DNA from: Cupriavidus laharis
Lineage (GTDB): Bacteria; Pseudomonadota; Gammaproteobacteria; Burkholderiales; Burkholderiaceae
Assembly: GCF_914271435.1 (NCBI RefSeq)
Contig: NZ_CAJZAI010000002.1
Coordinates: 372,001-436,000 of the forward strand
DNA: 64,000 bases
Direction: 5' to 3'
Part shown: in pieces, positions 54,163 through 62,758 of the stretch
Position numbering within the stretch: position 1 is the first letter of the stretch
Layout of the letters: every line of letters starts with the position of its first letter
The notes under the pieces: generated by a model
Told to the model about the DNA's origin: nothing
The model's input: the letters and a program-made list of their open reading frames with translations, nothing else
Databases searched by the model: none
Program-made: the position numbers and the translations under genes

Positions 54163-54783
54163 ATGAACACCCACCAGACCCGCGTCGCCATCGTCTATCA
54201 CAGCGGCTACGGCCACACCGCCAAGCAGGCCCAGGCCGTCGCGCGCGGCGCCGGCAGCGTGGACGGCGTGGAAAGCCTGCTGATCAGCGTCGATGAGATC
54301 GACCAGCACTGGGACACGCTCGAACAAGTCGACGGCATCATCTTCGGCGCGCCGACCTACATGGGCAGCGCCTCGGCCCAGTTCAAGGGCTTCATGGACG
54401 CGACCTCGCGCAATGTCTTCGCCAAGGGCGGCAAATGGGCGAACAAGGTGGCTGCCGGCTTTACCAATGCGGCATCGCGTTCGGGCGACAAGCTCGCCAC
54501 GCTGCAGCAGATCGCCATCTTCGCCGCGCAGCATGGCATGCACTGGGTGAACCTGGGCCTGCCCCCGGGGCACAACAACTCCAAGTCGACCGAGGATTCG
54601 CTCAATCGCCACGGCTTCTTCCTGGGTGCCGCAGCACAGTCCAACGCCGACGAGAGCGCCGAGGTCGTGCCACCGCTGGCAGACCTGCGCACCGCCGAGC
54701 ACCTGGGCGCACGCGTCGCTGAAGTGGCACGGCAACTCGCCGCCGGCCGCCGCGCGCTCGCCACGCTGAAGCAGGCAGCCTGA
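54163..54783 (+). CDS. WrbA-like flavodoxin-fold oxidoreductase
   Basis: 206 aa. Flavodoxin fold with an FMN phosphate loop AIVYHSGYGHTAKQAQAVA and the second FMN motif GAPTYMGSASAQFKGFMDAT; GFTNAASRSGDK and LPPGHNNS follow. Relatives are NAD(P)H:quinone oxidoreductases that keep quinones in the two-electron reduced state. ATG 54163 follows a GAGGCAAG box; the frame from 54148 is not needed. Confidence 0.87.
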   Translation: MNTHQTRVAIVYHSGYGHTAKQAQAVARGAGSVDGVESLLISVDEIDQHWDTLEQVDGIIFGAPTYMGSASAQFKGFMDATSRNVFAKGGKWANKVAAGFTNAASRSGDKLATLQQIAIFAAQHGMHWVNLGLPPGHNNSKSTEDSLNRHGFFLGAAAQSNADESAEVVPPLADLRTAEHLGARVAEVARQLAAGRRALATLKQAA

Positions 54784-54787
54784 ACCC

Positions 54788-54813
54788 AAAGCGCAGCCTC
54801 AAGGTTGCGCTTT
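54788..54813 (+). terminator. Hairpin after the WrbA-like gene
   Basis: AAAGCGCAGCC, loop TCAA, GGTTGCGCTTT form an 11-bp stem (one G-T pair) 4 nt after the stop codon, ending in a short T run. Intrinsic terminator-like. Confidence 0.6.
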
Positions 54814-54816
54814 GTT

Positions 54817-54866
54817 GCCCGGTCTCCTAATATGCAACCACGTAGTTGCATATTAGGAGACCGGGC
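54817..54866. promoter_or_regulatory. Perfect 22-bp inverted repeat covering the SRPBCC ribosome-binding site
   Basis: Arms 54817-54838 and 54845-54866 are exact reverse complements with a 6-nt loop (CACGTA). The right arm contains the AGGAG ribosome-binding site (54855-54859) and ends at the base before the ATG at 54867. The core ATGCAAC...GTTGCAT resembles ArsR-type operators. It may act as operator for the ArsR protein encoded two genes on, and as RNA would hide the ribosome-binding site. Confidence 0.75.
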
Positions 54867-55334
54867 ATGACTTCATCCACGGACCGTATCGAACGCAGCG
54901 TCCTGCTCAAGGCTGCTGTCCCGCGCGTCTGGCATGCGCTTTCCGATGCCGCAAGCTTCGGCAACTGGTTTGGCGTGAAATTCGACAGTGACGTCGCCTT
55001 CGCGCCCGGCCTGCGCGTGCAGGGCCACGTGACCTATCCGGGATACGAGCACGTCATCTTCGACGTGCAAATCGAACAGATGGCGCCACAGCGGCTGCTG
55101 TCATGGCGCTGGCACCCTGCGGCCGTCGAGCCCGGCCGCGATTATTCGGATGAGCCCTCCACGCTTGTGGTGTTCGAACTGAAGCCAGTGGCGGACGGCA
55201 CACTGCTGACTGTCGTGGAATCCGGCTTCGACCAGATCCCGCCGCAGCGGCGCCTGGAAGCGTTCCGCATGAACAGCGGCGGCTGGGACGAGCAGATGCG
55301 CAACATCGCCAGCCATGTCGGCAACCCCGCATGA
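54867..55334 (+). CDS. SRPBCC (AHSA1-type) domain protein
   Basis: 155 aa. Activator-of-Hsp90-ATPase-1-like START fold: RSVLLKAAVPRVWHALSDAA, FGNWFGVKF, WRWHPAA and STLVVFELKPVADGTLLTVVE. Small ligand-binding or stress-related proteins of unknown substrate; they are often paired with an ArsR regulator, as here. ATG 54867 lies directly after the hairpin. Its 3' end overlaps the arsR-type gene by 20 nt. Confidence 0.88.
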   Translation: MTSSTDRIERSVLLKAAVPRVWHALSDAASFGNWFGVKFDSDVAFAPGLRVQGHVTYPGYEHVIFDVQIEQMAPQRLLSWRWHPAAVEPGRDYSDEPSTLVVFELKPVADGTLLTVVESGFDQIPPQRRLEAFRMNSGGWDEQMRNIASHVGNPA

Positions 55335-55674
55335 GGCCCTGCCCGACCTGCGGGTGCGCGCCTCGGTATTTGCGGCACTCGGCGATGAAACCCGCCTGAG
55401 GCTGGTCGTGGCGCTGTGCGCGGGCGGAGCGATGTCCATTGCGCAGCTCACGGCCGGCAGCGCCATGACGCGGCAGGCCGTCACCAAGCATCTGCTGGTG
55501 CTGGCCGATGCGGGCCTCGTGCACGATATCAAGGTGGGACGCGAACGGCTCTGGCAATTCGAGCCCGCGCAAGTTGAGCTGGCGCGCCGCTCGCTCGAGG
55601 TCATCGCGCAGCAGTGGGACCGCGCCCTGCTGAAACTCAAGGCGGCTGTGGAAATGCACGAGCCGCCGGCCTGA
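55315..55674 (+). CDS. ArsR family transcriptional regulator
   Basis: 119 aa winged helix-turn-helix: ASVFAALGDETRLRLVVAL, then the recognition helix region SIAQLTAGSAMTRQAVTKHLLVL and wing VGRERLWQFEP. No CxC metal-binding motif, so it probably does not sense arsenic or metals. It overlaps the SRPBCC gene by 20 nt and most likely represses this pair from the 22-bp palindrome upstream. Confidence 0.9.
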   Translation: MSATPHEALPDLRVRASVFAALGDETRLRLVVALCAGGAMSIAQLTAGSAMTRQAVTKHLLVLADAGLVHDIKVGRERLWQFEPAQVELARRSLEVIAQQWDRALLKLKAAVEMHEPPA

Positions 55675-55687
55675 GGCCCCTGCAATC

Positions 55688-55716
55688 AAAAAAAGCGGCC
55701 GGATTGGAATCCGGCC
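55688..55716 (-). terminator. Rho-independent terminator of the porin gene
   Basis: On the - strand, GGCCGGATT and AATCCGGCC form a 9-bp stem (55697-55716), followed by GC and seven T (55694-55688). Strong terminator for the porin at 55793; the stem may also end the convergent arsR transcript. Confidence 0.85.
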
Positions 55717-55792
55717 AAATGCATCTGCGCCAAGAACGCAAGTGCCGATATGACTGATATCCGTCCGACCCATGCCGGACGGACCGCACTGC

Positions 55793-56860
55793 TTAGAAGC
55801 GGTGACGCAGGCCGACGGTGGCGCCGGTCTGGTTTTCGCCCGGCACCACGGTGCCGACACCGTTCAGGCCCAGCGACGAGCCCGACTTGTTCTTCGCGAA
55901 ACCGACATTCAGGTAGACATCGGTGCGCTTGGACAGCGAGTAGTCGGCCGACAGAACCAGCATCCACGGGTCCGCGTCGCTGTTGTGCGTGTCGGTGTAA
56001 TACGCCGCGCCGGTCAGCAGGAAGGCCGGCGTGAAGCGGTACTGCGCGCCCGCCCAGTAGACGTTGCTGCGCACCGGGGCAGCAGTAGCGCTGCCGGTAC
56101 CGTCATCCTTGAGCCAGCGGTAGCCCGCGAAGACCTTGCCATCGCCGATCGTGACCGCGGTACCGATGGCCGCGCGCCTGGCGCTGCGATCCTCGAGCGC
56201 GACGGTGCCGCCCTGGTACTGGTCGTAGGCTGCGCCGATCGAGAAGGCGCCTGCCGCGTACGCCAGGCCGCCGCCGAAGTTGCGGCCCGCCTTGGGCGAG
56301 CCCGGCACTTCACCGTTGTTGTCGCGGCCGAAGCTGTAGAAGGCCGTGGCGGTCAGGCCGCCGAACTTGCCGGTGTACTTGATGGCATTGTCGGCACGGT
56401 TGTTGAACGCCGAATCGACGGTGTTCAGCGAGTAGCGCGGGCCCACGCCCATCGGGTCATAGGCCCCGAACAGGTCATACAGCGCGTTCTGCTGGCGGCC
56501 CAGCGTCAGGGCGCCGATGTCAGCCTGCAGGCCAACGTAGGCCTGGCGGCCGAACAGGCGGCTGCCTTGTCCGGAAAGGCCGGTGTCGATATCGAAACCG
56601 CTTTCCAGCACGAAAATGCCCTTGAGGCCGCCCCCCAGGTCTTCCGTGCCGCGCAGGCCCCAGCGGGAACCCGACAGGTTGCCGGAGTTGAGGCGGGTCA
56701 CGGTGCCCTGGGCACCGCCGCTGCCGGCTACGTTGTTGATGACTTCGACGCCGGCATCGACGATGCCATACAGCGTCACATTCGATGCAGTCTGCGCGTT
56801 GACCAACCCGGGCGCCGCCGAGGCCGCGGCTACCGTCATTGCAAGGAGAGCTTTCTTCAC
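55793..56860 (-). CDS. OmpC-like general porin
   Basis: 355 aa from GTG 56860, which gives the usual Burkholderiales signal peptide KKALLAMTVAAASAAPGLVNA; a TTG at 56872 would add four residues. Mature start QTASNVTLYGIVDAGVEVI. Further marks are SGSRWGLRGTEDLGGGLK, LFGRQAYVGL, LGRQQNALYD, YSLSKRTDVYLNVGF and the terminal GLRHRF. Trimeric outer-membrane channel. It is the full-length relative of the shortened porin at 60405. Confidence 0.93.
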   Translation of the reverse strand: MKKALLAMTVAAASAAPGLVNAQTASNVTLYGIVDAGVEVINNVAGSGGAQGTVTRLNSGNLSGSRWGLRGTEDLGGGLKGIFVLESGFDIDTGLSGQGSRLFGRQAYVGLQADIGALTLGRQQNALYDLFGAYDPMGVGPRYSLNTVDSAFNNRADNAIKYTGKFGGLTATAFYSFGRDNNGEVPGSPKAGRNFGGGLAYAAGAFSIGAAYDQYQGGTVALEDRSARRAAIGTAVTIGDGKVFAGYRWLKDDGTGSATAAPVRSNVYWAGAQYRFTPAFLLTGAAYYTDTHNSDADPWMLVLSADYSLSKRTDVYLNVGFAKNKSGSSLGLNGVGTVVPGENQTGATVGLRHRF

Positions 56861-57149
56861 TGTGTTATCCAACTTGTCGTTCTACGGGAGAGACCTGCCC
56901 GGAACGGCCCGGGATGCGTGGCATGCCCGGCCACCCCCGGAGGCCTGCGCATTCTGGCGAACGGATGTGAAGGCTTTATGACGCAATGACCACAATCTGA
57001 AAATTTTGAGTGCATCATGAACCTCTTCTTGGTCAGACTCCTCGATCCGAGCCGGGTCGTTTTGGTAGGATTCAGTCTTTTCGAAGACCGGTGTTCCGAG
57101 TGCCCTGCGCTGTCCTGTGCCCCCGCCTTGTGATGATCGTGGTTGCGTC

Positions 57150-59636
57150 ATGAGGCTGGACAAGATCAAGTCCCTGCTCGTCCCGCCGCTGGCCCACGCC
57201 TGGGCACAATTGCAACCGGTGCAGCGCCTCAGGTCCCTGCGGCCACTGCGGCGCCCGACCCGCCGGCAGGTGCTGCTCGCCGTGGCCGCCGTGCCTGCGG
57301 CCTTTCTGCTCTATGTGCTGGTGCTGATTCCGTTCACGCCGGGCATCAGCGACATTCGCAAGGCCAGGTTCGAACGCCCGGCGCAGGTGCTGTCGTCCGA
57401 CGGCAAGGAACTGGCCGTCTACAAGTGGGCCAACCGCGAGTGGGTGAAGCTGTCGGAGATCTCGCCCAATGTGGTCGATGCGCTGATCGCCACCGAAGAC
57501 CACCGCTTCTACCAGCACCATGGCCTGGACTGGCGGCGCACCGCCTCGGCGGCGCTGCACACCTTTTCCGGCGACCGCCAGGGCGGCTCCACCATCACCC
57601 AGCAGCTCGCGCGCAACCTGTATCCGGACGAGATCGGCCGCGCGCCCACGCTGACGCGCAAGCTCAAGGAGGCGATCACCGCGTTCAAGATCGAGGCGCT
57701 GTACACCAAGGACCAGATCCTCGAGACCTACCTGAACACGGTGCCGTTCCTGTACAACGCGTACGGCATCGAGATGGCCGCGCGCACGTACTATGACAAG
57801 TCGGCCCGCTCGCTGGACGTGCTGCAGAGCGCCACGCTGATCGGCATGCTCAAGGGCAACAGCTACTACAACCCGGTGCTGAACCCGGAGCGCGCGCTGG
57901 ACCGGCGCAACACGGTGCTGGCGCAGATGGTCAAGCGCGGCCGGCTCGATGCGGCGCGGTACGAACAACTGAAGAAGCGGCCGCTGCGCATCGATTTCGA
58001 GCGCCAGACCGAACCGCCGGGCCCGGCGCCGCACTTTGCCCTGCAGTTGCGCAAGTGGCTGATTGGCTGGGCCGATCGCAACGGCTATGACATCTATGCC
58101 GATGGCCTGGTCGTGCACACCACCATCGACGCCCGCCTGCAGGCGCTGGCCACACAAGCCGTCACGGCGCAAGGCAACCGGCTGCAGTCCATTGCCAATG
58201 CCGCATGGGCGCCGCGCGCCGGCTGGGCGGCCAGCAAGGACCTGGTCCAGGCCTTCGTGCGCGAAACGCCCCAGTACCACAATGCCGTGGCCGCGGGCAC
58301 GCCGCCCGAAGAGGCGCTCAGGCACCTGCTTGCCGATACAGCCTTCATGCAGGCGCTGCGCCAGCAGAAGACACGCATCCAGGCGGGCTTTATCGCCATC
58401 GATCCGCGCACCGGGCAGATTCGCGCATGGGTGGGCAGCCGCGACTACACCCAGGATGCATTCGACCATGTGCAGAGCGCGCGCCGCCAGCCAGGCTCCA
58501 CGTTCAAGCCCTTTGTCTACGGGGCCGCATTCCAGCAGGGCAAGACGCCCGACGACACGCTGGTGGACCAGCCAGTCGAGATCCAGCTCGCCGGCGGCGA
58601 AGTCTGGCGCCCCACGGACGAAGGCCGCCCGAGCGGCCGTGCCATGACGCTGCGCGACGGGCTGGTCTATTCGCGCAACACCATCACGGCCCAGCTGATG
58701 CAGGAAGTCGGGCCCACGCGCGTGGCCAGGCTCGCACGCGCCATGGGCGTGCGCGACAGCAAGCTCGACGCGGTGCCTTCCCTGGCGCTGGGCACGAGCC
58801 CGGTCACCCTCAAGGAAATGGTGGCGTCCTATGCCACCATTTCCAACGCAGGCGAATACATCGCGCCGACGATGGTGACGCGCATCGAGGACCGGGACGG
58901 AAAGGTCCTGCAGGAATTCCAGCCGGCGCGCGCCGAGCGTGCGCTGTCCGCCGCCACCACGCAGACGCTGCTCGACGTGATGCGCGACGTCATCGACCGC
59001 GGCACCGGGGCCAGCATCCGCTCGCGCTTCGGCATCCGTGCCGACGTGGCCGGCAAGACCGGCACCACGCAGGACAATGCCGACGGCTGGTTCATCCTGA
59101 TGCACCCGCAACTGGTGGCTGGTGCGTGGGTCGGCTTCAATGACAGCCGCGTCACGCTGCGCAGCGACTACTGGGGACAGGGCGCCCACAGCGCATTGCC
59201 GATCGTCGGGGACTTTTACCAGCGCTCGCTGCGCAGCCGCATCATCGATGGCAGGGCACGGTTTGCCGAGGAAGAGGAATCCGGCGCCTTCAGCGCGCTG
59301 GCCACGCAGGTACACGGATGGTTCACGCGACTGTTCGGCGGGACGGGCACGCCCGAAGCGCCTGCCACGCGCCCCGCGCCGCGCCGCCCGGCGTTGCCGT
59401 CGCCGGAAGCCGATGTCACGCCGCAGCCCCCGGCGCAAGCGGCCAATGCCACCGAAGCCTCCGACGCCGCCGCCGGCATGGCGCTCGATCGCGGCGAAGC
59501 CGTCATCGCGGCGCCAGAGCAGGCGGCCGCGGACGCCGCCGCGGCCAGCACGGCACCCGCACCGTCCGCCTTGCCGGCCCAGTCCTCCGACGCTCCGGCG
59601 ATTGCCACGCCGGGTGCGTCCGACACGCCCGGCTGA
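57150..59636 (+). CDS. Class A penicillin-binding protein (PBP1A type)
   Basis: 828 aa bifunctional peptidoglycan synthase. One membrane anchor (about 41-62, VLLAVAAVPAAFLLYVLVL); glycosyltransferase 51 domain (about 85-260) with EDHRFYQHHGLD and GGSTITQQLARNL; transpeptidase domain (about 400-660) with the serine motif PGSTFKP, SRN and KTGTTQDN. The C-terminal 110 residues are Ala/Pro-rich and low complexity. ATG 57150 is the best start by homology although no strong ribosome-binding site is visible. Single gene; the 289-nt gap before it shows no signal. Confidence 0.93.
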   Translation: MRLDKIKSLLVPPLAHAWAQLQPVQRLRSLRPLRRPTRRQVLLAVAAVPAAFLLYVLVLIPFTPGISDIRKARFERPAQVLSSDGKELAVYKWANREWVKLSEISPNVVDALIATEDHRFYQHHGLDWRRTASAALHTFSGDRQGGSTITQQLARNLYPDEIGRAPTLTRKLKEAITAFKIEALYTKDQILETYLNTVPFLYNAYGIEMAARTYYDKSARSLDVLQSATLIGMLKGNSYYNPVLNPERALDRRNTVLAQMVKRGRLDAARYEQLKKRPLRIDFERQTEPPGPAPHFALQLRKWLIGWADRNGYDIYADGLVVHTTIDARLQALATQAVTAQGNRLQSIANAAWAPRAGWAASKDLVQAFVRETPQYHNAVAAGTPPEEALRHLLADTAFMQALRQQKTRIQAGFIAIDPRTGQIRAWVGSRDYTQDAFDHVQSARRQPGSTFKPFVYGAAFQQGKTPDDTLVDQPVEIQLAGGEVWRPTDEGRPSGRAMTLRDGLVYSRNTITAQLMQEVGPTRVARLARAMGVRDSKLDAVPSLALGTSPVTLKEMVASYATISNAGEYIAPTMVTRIEDRDGKVLQEFQPARAERALSAATTQTLLDVMRDVIDRGTGASIRSRFGIRADVAGKTGTTQDNADGWFILMHPQLVAGAWVGFNDSRVTLRSDYWGQGAHSALPIVGDFYQRSLRSRIIDGRARFAEEEESGAFSALATQVHGWFTRLFGGTGTPEAPATRPAPRRPALPSPEADVTPQPPAQAANATEASDAAAGMALDRGEAVIAAPEQAAADAAAASTAPAPSALPAQSSDAPAIATPGASDTPG

Positions 59637-59776
59637 CATCCGGCGGCGCTCTCCGCTGGTGTGACTCAAAGATAGCCCGCCGCCCGCCGGCCAACCGGAG
59701 GCCGCAGACAACTTCTGGCAACAGCGCCGGTCCCTGCCTACATTGATTCCATCGGTGTTCGCGGGAGGGCAAGGCC

Positions 59777-60214
59777 ATGTCCAGACAACTTGCCGTGATG
59801 ATGGTGCTGCTGGCGGCCAGCGGCGTGGCGCAGGCTGTCACCAAATGCCAGAACGGGGGCGAAACGCTATACACGTCGGCGTCCTGCCCGGCGGGCTACC
59901 GCAACGTCACGAGCACCATGCGGTCGCACGTGATGACGGTTCCCGGCACCGCGAAGACCCGGAAGGCCGATCAGGCGGCCTCGGCCCTTCGCACGCAAAC
60001 GGCTGCGCAGAGCCAGGCCTGGCGCGAACGCGATGAGGACATGGACCTGCGCCTCCAGAACGCATTCTGGAACCAGTGCCTCATCATCGACTACCGTGTG
60101 CGCGCGACCGAGCGCGCCATGCAAACCACCGAATACTGGAGCTACGCCGACCGCTACCGTGAACACGCCGATGCATTGCGTGCGCTGCAGTACGGCATGG
60201 GCTGCCTTGGCTGA
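59777..60214 (+). CDS. Small exported protein of unknown function
   Basis: 145 aa. A signal peptide (MMVLLAASGVAQA) is followed by TKCQNGGETLYTSASCPAGY, a DUF4124-like Cys pair motif common in secreted Betaproteobacterial proteins. The rest is a polar helical region (RERDEDMDLRLQNAFWNQC) with two more cysteines. Function not known; likely periplasmic. Confidence 0.65.
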   Translation: MSRQLAVMMVLLAASGVAQAVTKCQNGGETLYTSASCPAGYRNVTSTMRSHVMTVPGTAKTRKADQAASALRTQTAAQSQAWRERDEDMDLRLQNAFWNQCLIIDYRVRATERAMQTTEYWSYADRYREHADALRALQYGMGCLG

Positions 60215-60404
60215 CTGGCCCCGCGCGGCAAGCGCTGTGTGACGGATCCGGCGGGCGCATGCTGCGGCGCGCTTTCCATGTGCGAAAACAGACGGTCATC
60301 GCGGACAAACTTCTGCGTCATAGCACCTGTGACCCGATTGAGGTCACCCGGCACCCCTGGCGTTACAGGGATGCGAGCGATCCACATGACGAGGGGGCCC
60401 GAAC

Positions 60405-61109
60405 ATGAAGATCCGCCTAGCCTGCCTGGCCGCACTGTCGGTGCTGCCTGTCGCCGTCCATGCGCAAACCAACGCCACACCCTACGGCATCCTCGATGCC
60501 AGTGTGCAACACATGGCTAATGTGCCCGCAGCCGGCACGGGCCGTCACTACGTCATGCGCGAGTACTCCGCCGACCTCTCCGCAGCGCGCTGGGGACTGC
60601 GCGATGGCAAGGAGCCCGGCACCGGCCTGAAAGCATTCGTCGCGACGGAGAACGGCATCTATCCCGACGTCGGCAACCTGAGCCAGGCAAGCCGCGCCAG
60701 CGTCGGCGCGGCCTATGCGCTCGGTCCGGCCAGGGCCATTGCCGGCTACCGCTGGTCCTACGACAACTTCAACACGATCGCGCTGCGCAGCAACCTGTAC
60801 TGGCTCGGCCTGCAGTACCAGGTCACGCCCGTGATCCAGGTCGCCGGCGCGGCCTACTACAACGATGCCCACAACGGTTCGGGCGATCCGTACAGCTTCA
60901 TGCTGACCGGATCCTATGCCTATTCCAAGCGCACTGATGTCTTTACCGTGCTGGGATTCGCCAGGAGCCGCAACGGCCCGGCCATGGGGTTGACGGGCTT
61001 CGGCCCGTCACTGAATCCCTACGCGACGGCGCTGTCCGGCCCGACCGAACAGATCGGGGCCCGGGACAACCAGTTCGGCGCGGTGATCGGCCTGCGGCAC
61101 CGCTTCTAA
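60405..61109 (+). CDS. Shortened OmpC-like porin
   Basis: 234 aa with a signal peptide (CLAALSVLPVAVHA) and both porin ends: TPYGILDASVQHM, SAARWGLRDGKEPGTGLKAF at the front; YWLGLQYQVTP, AAYYNDAHNGSGDPYSFML, YAYSKRTDVFTVLGF and GLRHRF at the back. Compared with the 355-aa porin at 55793, about 120 residues from the middle (LFGRQAYVGL to AYDQYQGG) are missing, in frame. It may be a decayed porin or a smaller barrel; it reads as one intact frame. The 190-nt gap before it holds two small inverted repeats (GTGACC/GGTCAC at 60329-60347, CCCTG/CAGGG at 60355-60370). Confidence 0.78.
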   Translation: MKIRLACLAALSVLPVAVHAQTNATPYGILDASVQHMANVPAAGTGRHYVMREYSADLSAARWGLRDGKEPGTGLKAFVATENGIYPDVGNLSQASRASVGAAYALGPARAIAGYRWSYDNFNTIALRSNLYWLGLQYQVTPVIQVAGAAYYNDAHNGSGDPYSFMLTGSYAYSKRTDVFTVLGFARSRNGPAMGLTGFGPSLNPYATALSGPTEQIGARDNQFGAVIGLRHRF

Positions 61110-61274
61110 CCGCGTGGTGCGGATGACAATCCGACAATCCGCCGGATGCGTTGCGCGACGGATTTCCACGAAGGATGACAAACTGCCGGCTCGGAAGCAC
61201 TGTTGCGCTGGCCTCGAGCCCCATCAGTGGCGGCGCCGGCCTCTGACGGCCGCGCGCGCGGCACTGGATATGGC

Positions 61275-62423
61275 TTACAGCTCGCGCGCGATCAGCTCCT
61301 TCATGATCTCGTTCGATCCACCGAAGATCTTGCTGACGCGCGCATTCACGTACATCCGCGCAATCGGATACTCCATCATGTAGCCATAGCCGCCATGCAG
61401 CTGCAGGCATTCGTCGATGATCTCGCATGCGCGCTGCGTGCACCACCATTTGGCCATGGCCGCAGTGCCGGGGTCGAGTTCGCCGCGCAGGACCTTGGCC
61501 ATGCAGTCGTTGACGAAGCTGCGCGCGATGGTGGCATTGGTCTGGCACTCCGCCAGCTTGAAGCGCGTGTTCTGCAGGTCGAGCAGCGATGCTCCGAACA
61601 CCTTGCGGTTGCGCACGTATTCGACGGTCAGGCCGATCGCGCGTTCCATCGCCGCCAGCGCGCCGAGCGCGATGATCATGCGCTCCTGCGGCAGTTGCTG
61701 CATCAGCTGGTAGAAGCCCTTGCCCTCTTCGGTACCGAGCAGGTTCTCGCGCGGCACGCGCATGTCGTCGAAGAACAGCTCGGCCGTATCCTGGCCCTTC
61801 TGTCCGATCTTCTCCAGGATGCGGCCGCGGCGGAAGCCCGGCTGGCCGTCGGTCTCGACCACCACGATCGACACGCCGCGCGAACCCGCCTCCGGATCGG
61901 TCTTGCAGACGACCAGGACCAGGTTGGCGTGATAGCCATTGGTGATGAAGGTCTTCGAACCGTTGATGACGTAATGGTCGCCATCTTTCAGCGCGCGCGT
62001 CTTGACGTTTTTCAGGTCTGAACCCGCGCCCGGCTCCGACATGGCGATAGCCGCCACCATCTCCCCAGTCGCCATCTTCGGCAGCCACTTGCGCTTCTGC
62101 GCCTCGGTGCCATAGCGCAGGATGTAGTGCGCGACGATGCCGCAGTGGACGTTCGTGCCAAGGCTGCTCACACCGGCACGCGCCTGTTCGAGCGTGAGGA
62201 TCGCCTCGTGCGCGAACGTGCCGCCGCCACCGCCGTACTCTTCGGGAATGCTGGCGCAGAGCATGCCCATTTCGCCGGCCTTGTACCAGACCTCGCGGTC
62301 GATGTGCTGCTGCTTCCACCAACGCTCCTCGTTCGGCGCCAGTTCACGCTCGACGAATTTGCGGATGGCGTCCTGGAACGTCTCCAGGTCGCCCGAGATC
62401 CAGGGCATCTGACTGGTAACCAT
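61275..62423 (-). CDS. Acyl-CoA dehydrogenase
   Basis: 382 aa FAD enzyme that introduces the alpha-beta double bond in an acyl-CoA. Family marks: MSEPGAGSDLKNVKTRA, GSKTFITNGYHANLVLVV, VFGASLLDLQNTRFKLAE, the QLHGGYGYMMEYPIARMYVNAR region near the end, and IFGGSNEIMKELIAREL. The catalytic base position is the Glu of GGYGYMMEYP. ATG 62423 has AAGGAC ahead; the frame to 62498 is not needed. It is divergent from an IclR regulator and an acyl-CoA ligase gene, suggesting a fatty or short-chain acid pathway. Confidence 0.93.
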   Translation of the reverse strand: MVTSQMPWISGDLETFQDAIRKFVERELAPNEERWWKQQHIDREVWYKAGEMGMLCASIPEEYGGGGGTFAHEAILTLEQARAGVSSLGTNVHCGIVAHYILRYGTEAQKRKWLPKMATGEMVAAIAMSEPGAGSDLKNVKTRALKDGDHYVINGSKTFITNGYHANLVLVVCKTDPEAGSRGVSIVVVETDGQPGFRRGRILEKIGQKGQDTAELFFDDMRVPRENLLGTEEGKGFYQLMQQLPQERMIIALGALAAMERAIGLTVEYVRNRKVFGASLLDLQNTRFKLAECQTNATIARSFVNDCMAKVLRGELDPGTAAMAKWWCTQRACEIIDECLQLHGGYGYMMEYPIARMYVNARVSKIFGGSNEIMKELIAREL

Positions 62424-62758
62424 GGTGCTTGTCCTTTCTTGAGTCTTGATATGTCTTGTCTTGATATGACCGGTGACGCTCGGCGCGCCATCAGTCAAAC
62501 GTCAGGCTGGCGAGGCCTGCCCGTGCCGCACCGGCCATCTCGCTTGCCTCCCACGTCGGCCCGGCTCCCGCATGAAAAATGAGACAGCCGATTCGAAATG
62601 CCACCATCCGGTGCGGATCCATAACTAGGATGTCCCAAAAACAGCATCATATCAACTCATAATTTACATTGACTAGTCCATTTTTCGAGAGCGAGAATGG
62701 TGGTTATGAGACAACCGCATCGAAAAACAGCAGCTAAAGCACAGAAGGAGCACGCAAC
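62424..62758. promoter_or_regulatory. Divergent promoter region with a 20-bp direct repeat
   Basis: 335 nt between the acyl-CoA dehydrogenase and iclR genes. A 20-bp element occurs at 62579-62598 (ATGAGACAGCCGATTCGAAA) and again at 62706-62725, matching 17 of 20 positions in the same orientation; both are candidate IclR operators. The part from about 62620 to 62700 is AT-rich. A tandem TCTTGATATG pair lies close to the dehydrogenase start (about 62444-62468). Confidence 0.6.
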
